64,000 nt of DNA, taken from assembly GCA_020850595.1 (NCBI GenBank), contig JADZEK010000054.1, positions 62,001 through 126,000 on the forward strand. Direction: 5' to 3'. This DNA comes from Anaerolineales bacterium. Lineage in GTDB: Bacteria > Chloroflexota > Anaerolineae > Anaerolineales > UBA6663. Below the pieces are notes generated by a model. That model was not told the DNA's origin. It made no database searches and saw nothing but the letters and a program-made list of their open reading frames with translations. Within the stretch, counting starts at the first letter, position 1; the number at the start of each line of letters is the position of its first letter. A program made the position numbers and the translations under genes. Below are positions 49,449 to 58,288 of the stretch, one piece after another.

Positions 49449-51066
49449 GCGCGCGGCGCGAACGGCGTCGGGCGCTGAACGCAAAGGCCGCCGCCGTGAT
49501 CAGCCCGGCTGCTCCGGCGCTGAGGAGCACCCGGCCCAGCCCGGCCCGCCGGACGGCCGCGGCCAGCGGCGCACTGCGCTGGCGCGGCGTAACCCCAAAG
49601 ACCAGGCGCAAGATGGCGCCGGCCAGGCCATAATGGCCGGGGTAGCGTAGCTGCGCCGCCACGTCCAGGGCCTGCGGCGCGGAGCCAACTGCCAGGCCAA
49701 ACGCCTGGGTAAACTGGCGCAGACCATCACGGCCGTGGGTGCGGCCGAAGCCCGAGTCCTTTTGGCCGCCAAAGGGCAGTTGCGGCACCCCAAAGTGGGC
49801 GATGGTGTCGTTGATGATCACCGAGCCGGTATTCAGGCGGCGCGCCACAGCCTGCGCGCGTTCCAGGTCGCGGCTCCAGATCGAGGCGCTCAGGCCGAAG
49901 GTGCTGTCATTCGCCAGCTGCACCGCCTCGGCCTCGTCGTGAAACGGCATGATGGGCATGATCGGCCCAAAGGTCTCTTCGCGCATTAGGCGCATGGCGT
50001 GGGTCACGTCTACCAGCACGGTCGGCTCGTAGAACTGGCCGCGCCGCCGCCCGCCGGTCAACACGCGCGCGCCCTGGGCCAGGGCCTCGGCCATGTGCGC
50101 TTCAATGATAGCCATTTGCGCGGGTGAGGTGATCGGGCCAACCTGGTAAGGCGCGCGCGGGTCAAGGTCGTAGCCCACTTGCAGCGCCTCGGTGGCCCGC
50201 ACGGCGACATCCACAAAGCGGCCGTAAACCTGCTCCGCCACGTAGACCCGTTCCACCGCCACACACGACTGCCCGGCGTTGAAATGCGCGCCCCACGCCC
50301 CCCACTCCGCCGCGGCGGCGAGGTCGGCATCCTCCAGCACGAGCATGGCATCTTTGCCGCCGCCTTCCACCACCAGCGGGGTCAGTTGGTCCGCGGCGGC
50401 GCGCATCACGCGCTTGCCAGTGCCGGAGGATCCGGTCAGGAAGATAAAGTCCGGCGGCGCGGTGACAAGGGCCTGGCCGACCGGCGGCCCGCCATGCAGC
50501 ACGCGCACATAGGGCGCCAGCGCCGGCACGCGCGCCAGCAGCCGCTCGACCAACACGCCCGTCGCCGCGCAGACTTCGGAAGGCTTGACGGCGACGGTAT
50601 TCCCGGCCAACAGCGCCGCGATGACCCCCGGCAGCACCAACGCCAGGGGGTAGTTCCAGGGGCCAAGCACCAGCACCACACCATAAGGGCGGCGCTCAAC
50701 ATAGAAGCGCTTGAACAGGTATAGCCCGCTCGCCACATGCTCGCGGCGTAGCCAGGCCGGGGCATGCCGGCAGGCATCGGCGAGCATATCTACTGTGACA
50801 AGCACTTCCAGCAGGGCGTCTTGGCGCGGCTTGCCCGTGTCTTGGCTGATGACAGCCGTGATCTCGTCAGTGGCGTCTATCAGCACGCGCTGCAACTCGC
50901 GCAGCACTGCCACGCGCCGGCTGACAGGCTGGGCGCTCCAGGCGGGAAAGGCGGCGCGCAATTCCGCGACGGCGGCTTTCGCTTCGGCGGGAGTGCTGAC
51001 CGCCACCTGGCCGAAACGCTCGCCGGTGGCGGGGTTGATGAAAGGCAGAACCGGGCGGGCTTCCAT
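49438..51066 (-). CDS. Aldehyde dehydrogenase with a C-terminal membrane tail
   Basis: 542 residues. ALDH core: GPWNYPLALVLPG, VAVKPSEVC, GSSGTGKRVMRAA, catalytic VVEGGGKDAM (Glu) and FNAGQSCVAVERVYV (Cys268), then EETFGPIMPIMPF and the LPFGGQKDSGFGR end motif. Class 3 (fatty aldehyde) type by length and C-terminal shape. An added segment of about 70 residues ends in a hydrophobic stretch GRVLLSAGAAGLITAAAFAF with RRRSRRAHGR, so it may be anchored in the membrane like eukaryotic fatty aldehyde dehydrogenase. The usual E-L-G-G-K reads E-G-G-G-K. Immediately downstream of a response regulator. Confidence 0.9.
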   Translation of the reverse strand: MEARPVLPFINPATGERFGQVAVSTPAEAKAAVAELRAAFPAWSAQPVSRRVAVLRELQRVLIDATDEITAVISQDTGKPRQDALLEVLVTVDMLADACRHAPAWLRREHVASGLYLFKRFYVERRPYGVVLVLGPWNYPLALVLPGVIAALLAGNTVAVKPSEVCAATGVLVERLLARVPALAPYVRVLHGGPPVGQALVTAPPDFIFLTGSSGTGKRVMRAAADQLTPLVVEGGGKDAMLVLEDADLAAAAEWGAWGAHFNAGQSCVAVERVYVAEQVYGRFVDVAVRATEALQVGYDLDPRAPYQVGPITSPAQMAIIEAHMAEALAQGARVLTGGRRRGQFYEPTVLVDVTHAMRLMREETFGPIMPIMPFHDEAEAVQLANDSTFGLSASIWSRDLERAQAVARRLNTGSVIINDTIAHFGVPQLPFGGQKDSGFGRTHGRDGLRQFTQAFGLAVGSAPQALDVAAQLRYPGHYGLAGAILRLVFGVTPRQRSAPLAAAVRRAGLGRVLLSAGAAGLITAAAFAFSARRRSRRAHGR

Positions 51067-51079
51067 GGGCCGAGGGCGG

Positions 51080-51472
51080 CTAAGCCAGCGCGGAGGCCAC
51101 GGCCGCGCGCAGCCGCGACGGCAGGCACGGCTTGGTAACGTAATCGTGCACCTGCGCGACCTGGAGGCCGAACGAGCGGTCGTGGCGGGTGCCGACGCTG
51201 CTCAGGATGATCACCGGAATGCCGGCGCTGGCCGGGGCATCACGCATGGCCATGAAGACATCCCAGCCGCTCATGTCAGGCAGCATCAGGTCGAGGATGA
51301 CCAGGTCGGGCCGCTCGTCGCGGATGGCGGCCAGGCCGGTCTGGCCGTTGACGGCATAGCGCACGTCGAGGTGCGTCTCGGCCAACATCAGCGCGACGAG
51401 GGTGCGGAAGTCGGCGTCGTCCTCGATGACCAGCACACGCTTGACTGGGCCGCTGCCGTTTTCGGAAGCCAT
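51080..51472 (-). CDS. Single-domain response regulator
   Basis: 130 residues from the ATG at 51472. Acidic pocket EDD (E17, D18, D19), phospho-Asp61 (LVILDLMLPDMSGW), and the Lys of YVTKPCLPS. No output domain. It may work through protein partners or a kinase elsewhere. It precedes the aldehyde dehydrogenase by 13 bases on the same strand, so it is probably co-transcribed with it. Confidence 0.9.
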   Translation of the reverse strand: MASENGSGPVKRVLVIEDDADFRTLVALMLAETHLDVRYAVNGQTGLAAIRDERPDLVILDLMLPDMSGWDVFMAMRDAPASAGIPVIILSSVGTRHDRSFGLQVAQVHDYVTKPCLPSRLRAAVASALA

Positions 51473-51566
51473 GGCGCTCTGTGATACCACGAATTGGAGC
51501 GCGCGGCAAACCGTGGGCCGGTCCGTGCCCAGCGTTTGCGCCAATCGCCAAGGAAATCGGGCCAGG

Positions 51567-52526
51567 CTAGCGAACGAGGCCGAGCACGAAGTACCAGCCG
51601 GGGTTCCAGGCCTGCGCCACCAGGTATAGCTGACCGTTGTGCTGGTGCCAGATCACATTGTGAATGTGGTCGGCCAGCTCGATGCCCAGGTCTTCCTTGG
51701 GGCGGATGGTGGAAATAACCTGATAGTTGTCGGCGTCCAGCACGTAGATTGGCGCAGCCCGGCCCGGCTGCGGGTCGTCCAGGCTGCCCACCACGGCGTA
51801 CCAGCGGCCGTTGTAGTGGGTGTAATCAATTCCACACGGGCGCGAGTTCTTCGGCATCGGGTGCGAGGCGGTGTGGTGGCCGTGCAGGTCGGTCAACTCG
51901 ACGCGGTAATTCGAGCGGTCGGCCACTGCCAGGTGCGCGCTCGTCGGCACGCGGGTAATGCCATGGGCCGTACCAAACTTACCGTGTACGTGAATGTCAT
52001 CCGTCTTGCCGCCGAAGATGCCGGTGAACTGATGCGTATGGCCGTCGGCCAGCATGATGTACTGGATGGCATACCCGTCAGCGACATACAGGGTGTTGCC
52101 GTCGGCGGTGGTACTGGTCGGCCGATAGGCCTTCTCTTTGTCGGCGTATTCCTCATACTCCGGGCGGCGCAGCACGAAGTCTACCTCGCCCGCGAGTGTG
52201 GCGATGATCACCGACTCGGTGTCGTTGGAGGCCAGCACCAACCGCGGCTGCCCGTCAATCTGCTCGATGCGCGTGCTGTGATAGTTTAGCGGCGTCAAGT
52301 CCGGCGGCAGGGTAATCAGGTCCTGCCGCTGCAAGTCGGCGCTGACTCGCAAAATGCCCAGGCCCGGCATGCCGTAATAAAGCTCCCCCTGGCCGGGGCG
52401 CTTGTCGGCGCCGGTGCTGCCGTGCAACCCCTGCTCGAACGGCAAAGCCGCGGCAGGGAGTCGGCGGAAATCCTCAATGTGCTCAAACACGAACGATCCC
52501 TGCCCGCTGCGCTTGGTGGCTGACAT
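51567..52526 (-). CDS. Beta-propeller protein of unknown function
   Basis: 319 residues from the ATG at 52526 (AGGAGGG six bases upstream). The sequence has repeated short stretches such as YGMPGLGILRVSADL, TLYVADGYAIQYI, HLAVADRSNYRVEL and PIYVLDADNYQVIST, the spacing of NHL or six-bladed propellers. No signal peptide. Similar to proteins annotated as '6-bladed beta-propeller'. No catalytic motif is evident. Confidence 0.75.
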   Translation of the reverse strand: MSATKRSGQGSFVFEHIEDFRRLPAAALPFEQGLHGSTGADKRPGQGELYYGMPGLGILRVSADLQRQDLITLPPDLTPLNYHSTRIEQIDGQPRLVLASNDTESVIIATLAGEVDFVLRRPEYEEYADKEKAYRPTSTTADGNTLYVADGYAIQYIMLADGHTHQFTGIFGGKTDDIHVHGKFGTAHGITRVPTSAHLAVADRSNYRVELTDLHGHHTASHPMPKNSRPCGIDYTHYNGRWYAVVGSLDDPQPGRAAPIYVLDADNYQVISTIRPKEDLGIELADHIHNVIWHQHNGQLYLVAQAWNPGWYFVLGLVR

Positions 52527-52637
52527 CAATCCCTCCTGTGGGACGAGGTGGCGCTGGTGGGGGCGCAGCAAATGCGCCCAATCGGGTCAGATTATAAGCG
52601 GCGCGCACCGTGGCGCAACCCGGCGACGCCGGCCGCC

Positions 52638-52666
52638 TTGTCGGGCCGGGGTCCAACCGTTAGAAT
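52638..52666 (+). promoter_or_regulatory. Promoter of the SH3/SGNH gene with leaderless start
   Basis: TTGTCG (52638-52643), 17 bases, TAGAAT (52661-52666); the ATG at 52673 follows after six bases. No Shine-Dalgarno. Confidence 0.6.
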
Positions 52667-52672
52667 GCGCGC

Positions 52673-53920
52673 ATGAAATCTGGCACGCGCTGGCGCCGGT
52701 TGTTGGTGTGGGAAGTTGCGGGGGTGGTCGTGGTCGCCGCGGTCCTGTATTGGATCGTGACTCGCGCGCCGGGGCGTCAGGGCCTGGTGGTGGTCACCCC
52801 GCTGGTGGGGGCCACGGTGACGGCGCCTGCAACCTGGACGCCCCGCCCCCCAACCCCGACCCGGCCCCCGGCGACCGCCACGCCCACCCTGGCCCCGACG
52901 GCCACACCGACGATTACGGTGCAAGTGGCGGCCACCGGCGGCGGACTGCGGCTGCGCGCCACCCCCGGCACGGCCGGCGAGGTGATCCGCGAACTGGGCG
53001 CGCTGACGCTGCTGACGGTAGTCGGCCGCACCGAGGACAACGCCTGGCTGGAAGTGGTGACGCCCGCGGGTGAGCGCGGCTGGGTGAATACCGTCTACGT
53101 GGACCTGACGGCGAGCGTGGACGGCGTGGCAGTGACCGGCCAGGCCGAAGACGCGGCAGTCAGCGCCGTCAGTTACCTTTCCGGCGTGACCAGCCATGCG
53201 CGCGAAATCTTCCTCAACGGGCTGGCGTTGGGCAACAAAGACTACGTCTTTAGCATGGTCGGCGACAGCAACACCGACAACCCGGCCTTCCTGTTACCCT
53301 TCGACACAGGCGACTACGCGCTGGGCGAGCACGATTATTTACAACTGACGATTGATTACTTCAAGGGATCATTCTCGCGCGACAGTGCGGCAGCGGTAGG
53401 CTCGTACAACACCGCCAAGATACTCAACCCCGGCGACAACCACGACGGCCGCTGCCAGAGCAGCGAGTCGCTGTTGGCCTGCGAGTACCGGCTCAACCAG
53501 CCCAGCGTCGCCCTCATCCTGCTCGGGTCCGGCGACCAGCACTCGTGGCAGGGCTTCGAGGGCCGCTACCGCCAGATCATCGAGTACAGCATCGCGCGCG
53601 GCGTGATTCCAGTGCTCATCACCAAGGCCGACGACCTGGAGCACACCGACAACACCGCGCCGTCGGGCTTCATCAACGCCGCCATCCGGCAGTTGGCCGT
53701 GGAGTACGACGTGCCGTTACTCGACTTACGGCTGGCGCTCGCCGCGCTGCCGAACCTGGGGCTGGGGCCGGACAACCTGCACTACAACGTGCCGCCCGAC
53801 GGGCACAGCGCCTACTTCGATGCAGCGCACTTGCAGTATGGCTACACCATGCGCAACCTCACGGCGCTGCAAGCGCTGGATGCGCTGCGCCAGTATGTGC
53901 TCTACGCGCCGCAGCCCTAA
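52673..53920 (+). CDS. Exported SH3b and SGNH-hydrolase-like protein (Ser form)
   Basis: 415 residues: a membrane/signal helix (10-30), a Pro/Thr linker (45-80), an SH3b-like domain (about 80-145), then a 260-residue SGNH-like domain. Block I has MVGDSNTDNPAF with Ser199; the terminal D-x-x-H is PDNLHYN (Asp367, His370). Block III reads GSGDQHSW instead of G-x-N-D, so activity is plausible but not certain. The structural paralogue at 54005-55450 has Cys at the nucleophile. GDSL-like exoenzymes often deacetylate or hydrolyse surface glycans. Convergent with the paralogue across a terminator. Confidence 0.8.
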   Translation: MKSGTRWRRLLVWEVAGVVVVAAVLYWIVTRAPGRQGLVVVTPLVGATVTAPATWTPRPPTPTRPPATATPTLAPTATPTITVQVAATGGGLRLRATPGTAGEVIRELGALTLLTVVGRTEDNAWLEVVTPAGERGWVNTVYVDLTASVDGVAVTGQAEDAAVSAVSYLSGVTSHAREIFLNGLALGNKDYVFSMVGDSNTDNPAFLLPFDTGDYALGEHDYLQLTIDYFKGSFSRDSAAAVGSYNTAKILNPGDNHDGRCQSSESLLACEYRLNQPSVALILLGSGDQHSWQGFEGRYRQIIEYSIARGVIPVLITKADDLEHTDNTAPSGFINAAIRQLAVEYDVPLLDLRLALAALPNLGLGPDNLHYNVPPDGHSAYFDAAHLQYGYTMRNLTALQALDALRQYVLYAPQP

Positions 53921-53945
53921 GCGCCCGCCGCCCGCCTAAAAACAA

Positions 53946-53982
53946 AGCGCCCGGCCGAGCGAACATCCCTCGGCCGGGCGCT
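53946..53982. terminator. Bidirectional 14-bp terminator between the SGNH paralogues
   Basis: AGCGCCCGGCCGAG (53946-53959) pairs exactly with 53969-53982 across a 9-base loop. AAAACAAAG on the left makes a U-rich run for the minus-strand gene. Confidence 0.8.
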
Positions 53983-54004
53983 GCTGATTCGAAGTAATCG
54001 CCGC

Positions 54005-55450
54005 CTAGGGCGCGTGCGTGATGGCGTACAGCGTCTGTAGGAAGCTCAGCACGTGCTCACCGAGCGCCTGAGCCGAAACGTGAAAGTCGTTGCCCGGCTC
54101 GTCGGTCAGGCCGTGATTGGGCATGGTGCTGGTCGCCAGGTCAAAGTCCAGCACCGGCACATCGTACTCCTGCCCCAGGCGGCGGATGACGTCGTTGATG
54201 TAATTCGGCGGCGCGCCCCGCTCTTCCGTTTCCAGCCGGTCGGCCTTGGTGCGCAGGATAGGCAGCACGCCGATGCTCAGCGCATACTCGATGATGCGCC
54301 GGTAGTTGCTCTCCACCCGGTCGTAGAAGTAGTGGTCGCCCGTGCCCAACTCGACAATCAGGATGCTGGCGCGGGTAACGCGCAACTCGCAGGCCAGCGG
54401 CGACTCGCCCCAGGTGCACTGCGTGGGCGTCGCCAGGCCGGGGTCGAGCACCGACGTGGAGTTGAAGCCGCCGCTCACAGCGACGCTGTTGCGGTTCCAG
54501 GCATTGGCAAACTGCCGCACCGTCTCTGCCAGGTAGGGGTGGTTGACGTAATCCCAGCTGCCGACGGCTACCACGCCCTGAAACAGCCACTCCTCCGAGT
54601 TGCAGTCGCCGACCAGGGCAAACATGTTGGGGTCGCGGCCGTTCGCCGCCGCCGCATGGTAGATGCCCGCCATGTGCGCGTTGATGGTCGGCACCCAGGC
54701 CGGAAACGGCGCGTTGGGCGTGGCGCCGGCCGCGACCACCGGCACCGTCACCGCGCTGTTGGCCGGCGAGCTGACAACGGTCGCGACGCCCGGGCCGTCA
54801 AGGGGCAGGCTCAACACCTCGCCCCCCAGCGTGCCCACGCCCAGCGGCAGCCAACCCAGGCCCGTGCCGCCGCCGTATTCCACCCGCACCCAGTTGCCGA
54901 AAGCGTCGCGGCTGATCGCCGTCATCGCCTCGCCCCTGAAGAGCGAGGCCAGGCGCGTGCTGCTGTAGTTCGGCGCAGCGCGCACATATGAGCTTTTGGC
55001 CGTCAGGGTGAACTTGAGGCGCACCCCGGCTGTGCCACCTGTGCCGCTGGCCGCCGGCGCGGTCGCCGCGGGCGTGGCCGCGCCGGCAGCCGAACCACCG
55101 CCCGCGCCGGCGCCCGCCACACCGGTCACTGGTACCGCGCTCAGGTCGCCCGACACCGTGCCATAGCTAGCCCGAATCCATGTGCCGCCGGAGGCTCCGG
55201 CCGCGTCCAACGCCACCCACGTGCGGTCGGACGTGCGGCCGGTGATGCGATACGTTTGGTTCTGAAAAACCGAGAAGGTGGGTGGCGCGCCCGCGACTGG
55301 GCTGTCGCGCAGGTAAGCGCTGGCGACCACCACTGTAAAGGTCGGCGCCCCTGTGGCGTAGACGGCCGGCGTGGCGTGCGCCCCCAGGCTCACCAACAGC
55401 GCCAGCAGCGCCGCTCCCCATAGCCACCGTTGCATACCAATCCGCATCAT
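54005..55450 (-). CDS. Exported SH3b and SGNH-like protein (Cys form)
   Basis: 481 residues from the ATG at 55450 (AAGGAG upstream). Signal-type helix WLWGAALLALLVSLGAHATP, then two SH3b-like domains (about 45-115 and 145-215) with TYRITGRTSDRTWVALD and GEAMTAISRDAFGNWVRVEY, a Gly/Ala-rich linker, and an SGNH-like domain. Here block I is LVGDCNSEEWL with Cys283 where the paralogue has Ser199. The terminal acid/His block reads NDFHVS rather than D-x-x-H. Related sequence blocks (RRIIEYALSIGVLPILRTKADRLE; YRQIIEYSIARGVIPVLITKADDLE in the paralogue) confirm paralogy. A Cys hydrolase, or a non-enzymatic binding module, is possible. Confidence 0.8.
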   Translation of the reverse strand: MMRIGMQRWLWGAALLALLVSLGAHATPAVYATGAPTFTVVVASAYLRDSPVAGAPPTFSVFQNQTYRITGRTSDRTWVALDAAGASGGTWIRASYGTVSGDLSAVPVTGVAGAGAGGGSAAGAATPAATAPAASGTGGTAGVRLKFTLTAKSSYVRAAPNYSSTRLASLFRGEAMTAISRDAFGNWVRVEYGGGTGLGWLPLGVGTLGGEVLSLPLDGPGVATVVSSPANSAVTVPVVAAGATPNAPFPAWVPTINAHMAGIYHAAAANGRDPNMFALVGDCNSEEWLFQGVVAVGSWDYVNHPYLAETVRQFANAWNRNSVAVSGGFNSTSVLDPGLATPTQCTWGESPLACELRVTRASILIVELGTGDHYFYDRVESNYRRIIEYALSIGVLPILRTKADRLETEERGAPPNYINDVIRRLGQEYDVPVLDFDLATSTMPNHGLTDEPGNDFHVSAQALGEHVLSFLQTLYAITHAP

Positions 55451-55507
55451 ACCCACTCCTTTGGCGCTCTCGCCGCGCCCGTCCACCAGCACCACCGCAG
55501 CCCAGCC

Positions 55508-57454
55508 TCAGCGTTCGGGCAGCGCATAGGCTACCAGCATCAGGCGCTCACAATCATACTGCCGTTCCAGCGCGCCGCCGGGATGCGCCCTGGCCCAGGC
55601 GATTAGTTCCTCGGCCCGGTCGGCGATCGCCACGATCACGACGTTGGGCGCGCTGGTCAACGAATCCGCCGCTTCCGGCACGTTGGTCACCGGCAGCCGG
55701 TCGCTCAGGAAGTCAACCGAGCTGTGCGTGCCGTAGCGAAACACGTCATTGCTGAGCAAGTACACATCGCTCTCGCGGTCGAGCGCGCTCAGGTAAGTGC
55801 CCAGGTAAGAGGCAAAGCGCGTCTGCGGGTCACCGCCATAGCGGCACTGGGCCACAAAGTCATAGAAGTAGGCGCGCACGTTCAGCAGGCCGATAGCGCC
55901 CAACAACGCCGCTGAAACCGCCACGCGCGCCGCCCGCTTGGGTGCGTCGGCCAGGGTAACCAAGGCCAGCACCTGCTCCAGCCCCACCGCGGCCAGCAGC
56001 AGCGCGGCGGGCAGCGTAATCAACATGCGGTACGAGTCGGCCGAGGGCGGCACGGCGAACACGCCCACCGACAGCGTCGCCGCCCAGAAGTAGCCGTTGA
56101 GCAGCAGGTAACCCGGCTCGCGCCAGCGCCAGAGCGCATAGACCAGGCCGAGGAGGAAGAGCGCGGCCGTCAGCGCATCAAGCAGCGGGATGGTCGCGCC
56201 GTAGAAGTCGTTGGCCGGGTAGCCATTCAGTGCCAGGAAGGCATGCGCCATCCGTTCCGCCAGAATCAGCGCCGGGCTGCGGCCGGTCGTCGCCACCTGC
56301 TCGGCCAGCCAGCCCGACTGGAAGGTGCCGTCAATGTTCAGGCGCGCCAAAAACTGCTCGGGATAGCGCCAGGCATACACCGCCTCCGGCAGGACCGCGA
56401 CAACCAGTCCGCCCCAAAACACCGCGGCCAGCCGCCACGCGCCGCGCAGCAGCGGCCGGCAGACGAAAGCGGCCACCAGCAGATACACGGCGAAGTAAGC
56501 CGCCATGATCTGCGCGCCCAGGTACACACTGAAGTGCAAGCCCAACGCCAGGCCGCCCAAGGCCAGCCGCGCCGCGCTGCGCTTTTGCAGGCCGCTGATG
56601 AAGCAGTACAGCTCCAGGGGAATGAGCCACGTGCCTTGAATATAGCCGACCGCGACCGTGCGGCTGAAGTGCAGGGCCGGGTGCGACACGGCCATGAGCG
56701 CCGCGGCCGTCGTCGCCACGCGCGCGCCGAACAGCCAGCGGGCCAGCAGGTAGAGCGTGCCCACCGCCAGCGTGCCGCCGATGGCCGGGGCCAGCCGCAG
56801 CCCCAGGGCGTTTTGCCCCAAGAGTTGCATACACAGGTTGATGGCCTGCAAATACAGGCTGCCAAAGTTCTCGAACAGCGCGAACGGGTTTGCCAGCGGG
56901 TGCGAGGCGGTGTTCAGGGCCGCCTCACCCAGTACGCCCTCATCGCCGTTGATCACGCGCGGCAGCCAGCCGAGTTGGTAGAGGCGCAGCCCCAGCCCCA
57001 GCAGGATCAGCGCGCCCACAACTAACGCTTCGCGTCCGTAGGCGGCCCACCAGGCCCGCCAGTTGGGGCGCGGCGCCGCGGGCAGCCAGGCGGCCAGGTA
57101 CGCCGCCGCCGCCCCCGCCCACACCAGAAGCACCGGCAGATAGTTGGTCAGGTCGTATTGCTGAAAGGCCAGCGAGAGGCCGGTCGCGAGCGCGCTGAGC
57201 ACGAAGGCGGCCGGCAGCCACAGCGTTTGCGGCGCGAGCGCGGCGGGCAGCGCAGCCGCCAGCCAGCGCGGCGCGGGGCGCAGCCGGCCCAACAGGAAGA
57301 GCAGCAGGCCCGCTGCCGAAACAGCCCAGCCCAGGCCGGCGAGAGATGAGTTCAACACCAGGATAAACTGTCCAGCAACCACCAGGGTCAACGCCAGGCC
57401 GCCCACCAGGGCGCGGGCGGTCGCCTCGGCCGCCGGGCGAGTCTCAAGTGCCAC
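55508..57454 (-). CDS. GT39/ArnT-like membrane glycosyltransferase
   Basis: 648 residues, about 12-13 membrane helices. The catalytic-type acidic pair follows the first loop in RVINGDEGVLGEAALNTASH, as in the GT-C fold (PMT/ArnT). Other GT39-like blocks are GYIQGTWLIPLELYCFISG and YRMLITLPAALLLAAVGL. It probably moves a sugar from a polyprenyl-phosphate donor onto protein or lipid on the outer face. Start is a GTG at 57454 with AAAGGAG upstream, three bases after the MscS gene, so the two are co-transcribed. The substrate is unknown. Confidence 0.85.
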   Translation of the reverse strand: MALETRPAAEATARALVGGLALTLVVAGQFILVLNSSLAGLGWAVSAAGLLLFLLGRLRPAPRWLAAALPAALAPQTLWLPAAFVLSALATGLSLAFQQYDLTNYLPVLLVWAGAAAAYLAAWLPAAPRPNWRAWWAAYGREALVVGALILLGLGLRLYQLGWLPRVINGDEGVLGEAALNTASHPLANPFALFENFGSLYLQAINLCMQLLGQNALGLRLAPAIGGTLAVGTLYLLARWLFGARVATTAAALMAVSHPALHFSRTVAVGYIQGTWLIPLELYCFISGLQKRSAARLALGGLALGLHFSVYLGAQIMAAYFAVYLLVAAFVCRPLLRGAWRLAAVFWGGLVVAVLPEAVYAWRYPEQFLARLNIDGTFQSGWLAEQVATTGRSPALILAERMAHAFLALNGYPANDFYGATIPLLDALTAALFLLGLVYALWRWREPGYLLLNGYFWAATLSVGVFAVPPSADSYRMLITLPAALLLAAVGLEQVLALVTLADAPKRAARVAVSAALLGAIGLLNVRAYFYDFVAQCRYGGDPQTRFASYLGTYLSALDRESDVYLLSNDVFRYGTHSSVDFLSDRLPVTNVPEAADSLTSAPNVVIVAIADRAEELIAWARAHPGGALERQYDCERLMLVAYALPER

Positions 57455-57457
57455 GCT

Positions 57458-58282
57458 CTACAGAACTCCTTTCGCCCCCGGCCAAGTCCCGGCCGCGCGC
57501 AGCCGCATGGCCGCCGCCTGCCGCAGCGCCTGAGCCACCACAGTCTGTTCGCCGGGGGTCGTACGGGCCGTCACGCGCATCTGCACGCCCGCCTCGCCGA
57601 CGTTGTTCCACGCGATGACCTCCGGCGGCGCGATGAAGTAGGCGGCCAGCGTCGGGTCGGCCCGCACCTGATCCGCGGCGGCTTTCAGGGCGGCTTCGGC
57701 CGCGGCCATATCTGTGCCCAGCGGCACGGTAAAGTCCACCACTGCCCGCGACCAATCGCGGGTGACATTGCTGATGACGCGGATATCGCCGTTGGGCACC
57801 GAGTGCAGCTTGCCCAGCGTATCGCGCAGGTACGTCACCCGCAGCGTCATCAGCGTCACCTCGCCCGACACGCCCGCTACCTCGATCTGGTCGCCCACCC
57901 GGAACTGGTCCTCGGCCAGGATCAGCACGCCGCTCAGATAGTCGCGGATGAGGCTTTGCGCCCCGAGCGAGATCGCCAGGCCCACGACGCCCGCGCTGGC
58001 CAGCAAAGGCAGGATGTTCAGGCCCAACAATTGCAGCATCATCGCGGCCATGATGAGCGCCAACAGGCCGATGGCGGCGCTGTAGCCCGCGCGCAGCAGC
58101 GTAGTCAGCCGGTTGCGGCGGTCTTCGTCGGGCGTCGTCGCCAGCACGCGGCGCTCAATCTGCCGCTCAGCGGTGCGCAAGGTGAGGCGCGCCGCGAGGA
58201 ACAGCAGCGCCACGAACAGCAGCTTCAGCGCCGTGCCCAGCACGGGAAAGTTGAGCAAGTCACTCAGCCACGGAGGCAGCAT
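57458..58282 (-). CDS. MscS-family mechanosensitive channel
   Basis: 274 residues: one or two N-terminal helices, the pore helix LIMAAMMLQLLGLNILPLLASAG followed by GVVGLAISLGAQSLIRDYLSG, and the beta-domain with GDQIEVAGVSGEVTLMTLR, the MscS signature. It opens on membrane tension and releases osmolytes. The adjacent GH13 phosphorylase (six bases upstream) might metabolise glycosyl-glycerate or a similar compatible solute, which would give an osmotic theme (inference). Confidence 0.92.
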   Translation of the reverse strand: MLPPWLSDLLNFPVLGTALKLLFVALLFLAARLTLRTAERQIERRVLATTPDEDRRNRLTTLLRAGYSAAIGLLALIMAAMMLQLLGLNILPLLASAGVVGLAISLGAQSLIRDYLSGVLILAEDQFRVGDQIEVAGVSGEVTLMTLRVTYLRDTLGKLHSVPNGDIRVISNVTRDWSRAVVDFTVPLGTDMAAAEAALKAAADQVRADPTLAAYFIAPPEVIAWNNVGEAGVQMRVTARTTPGEQTVVAQALRQAAAMRLRAAGTWPGAKGVL

Positions 58283-58288
58283 CGTCGT

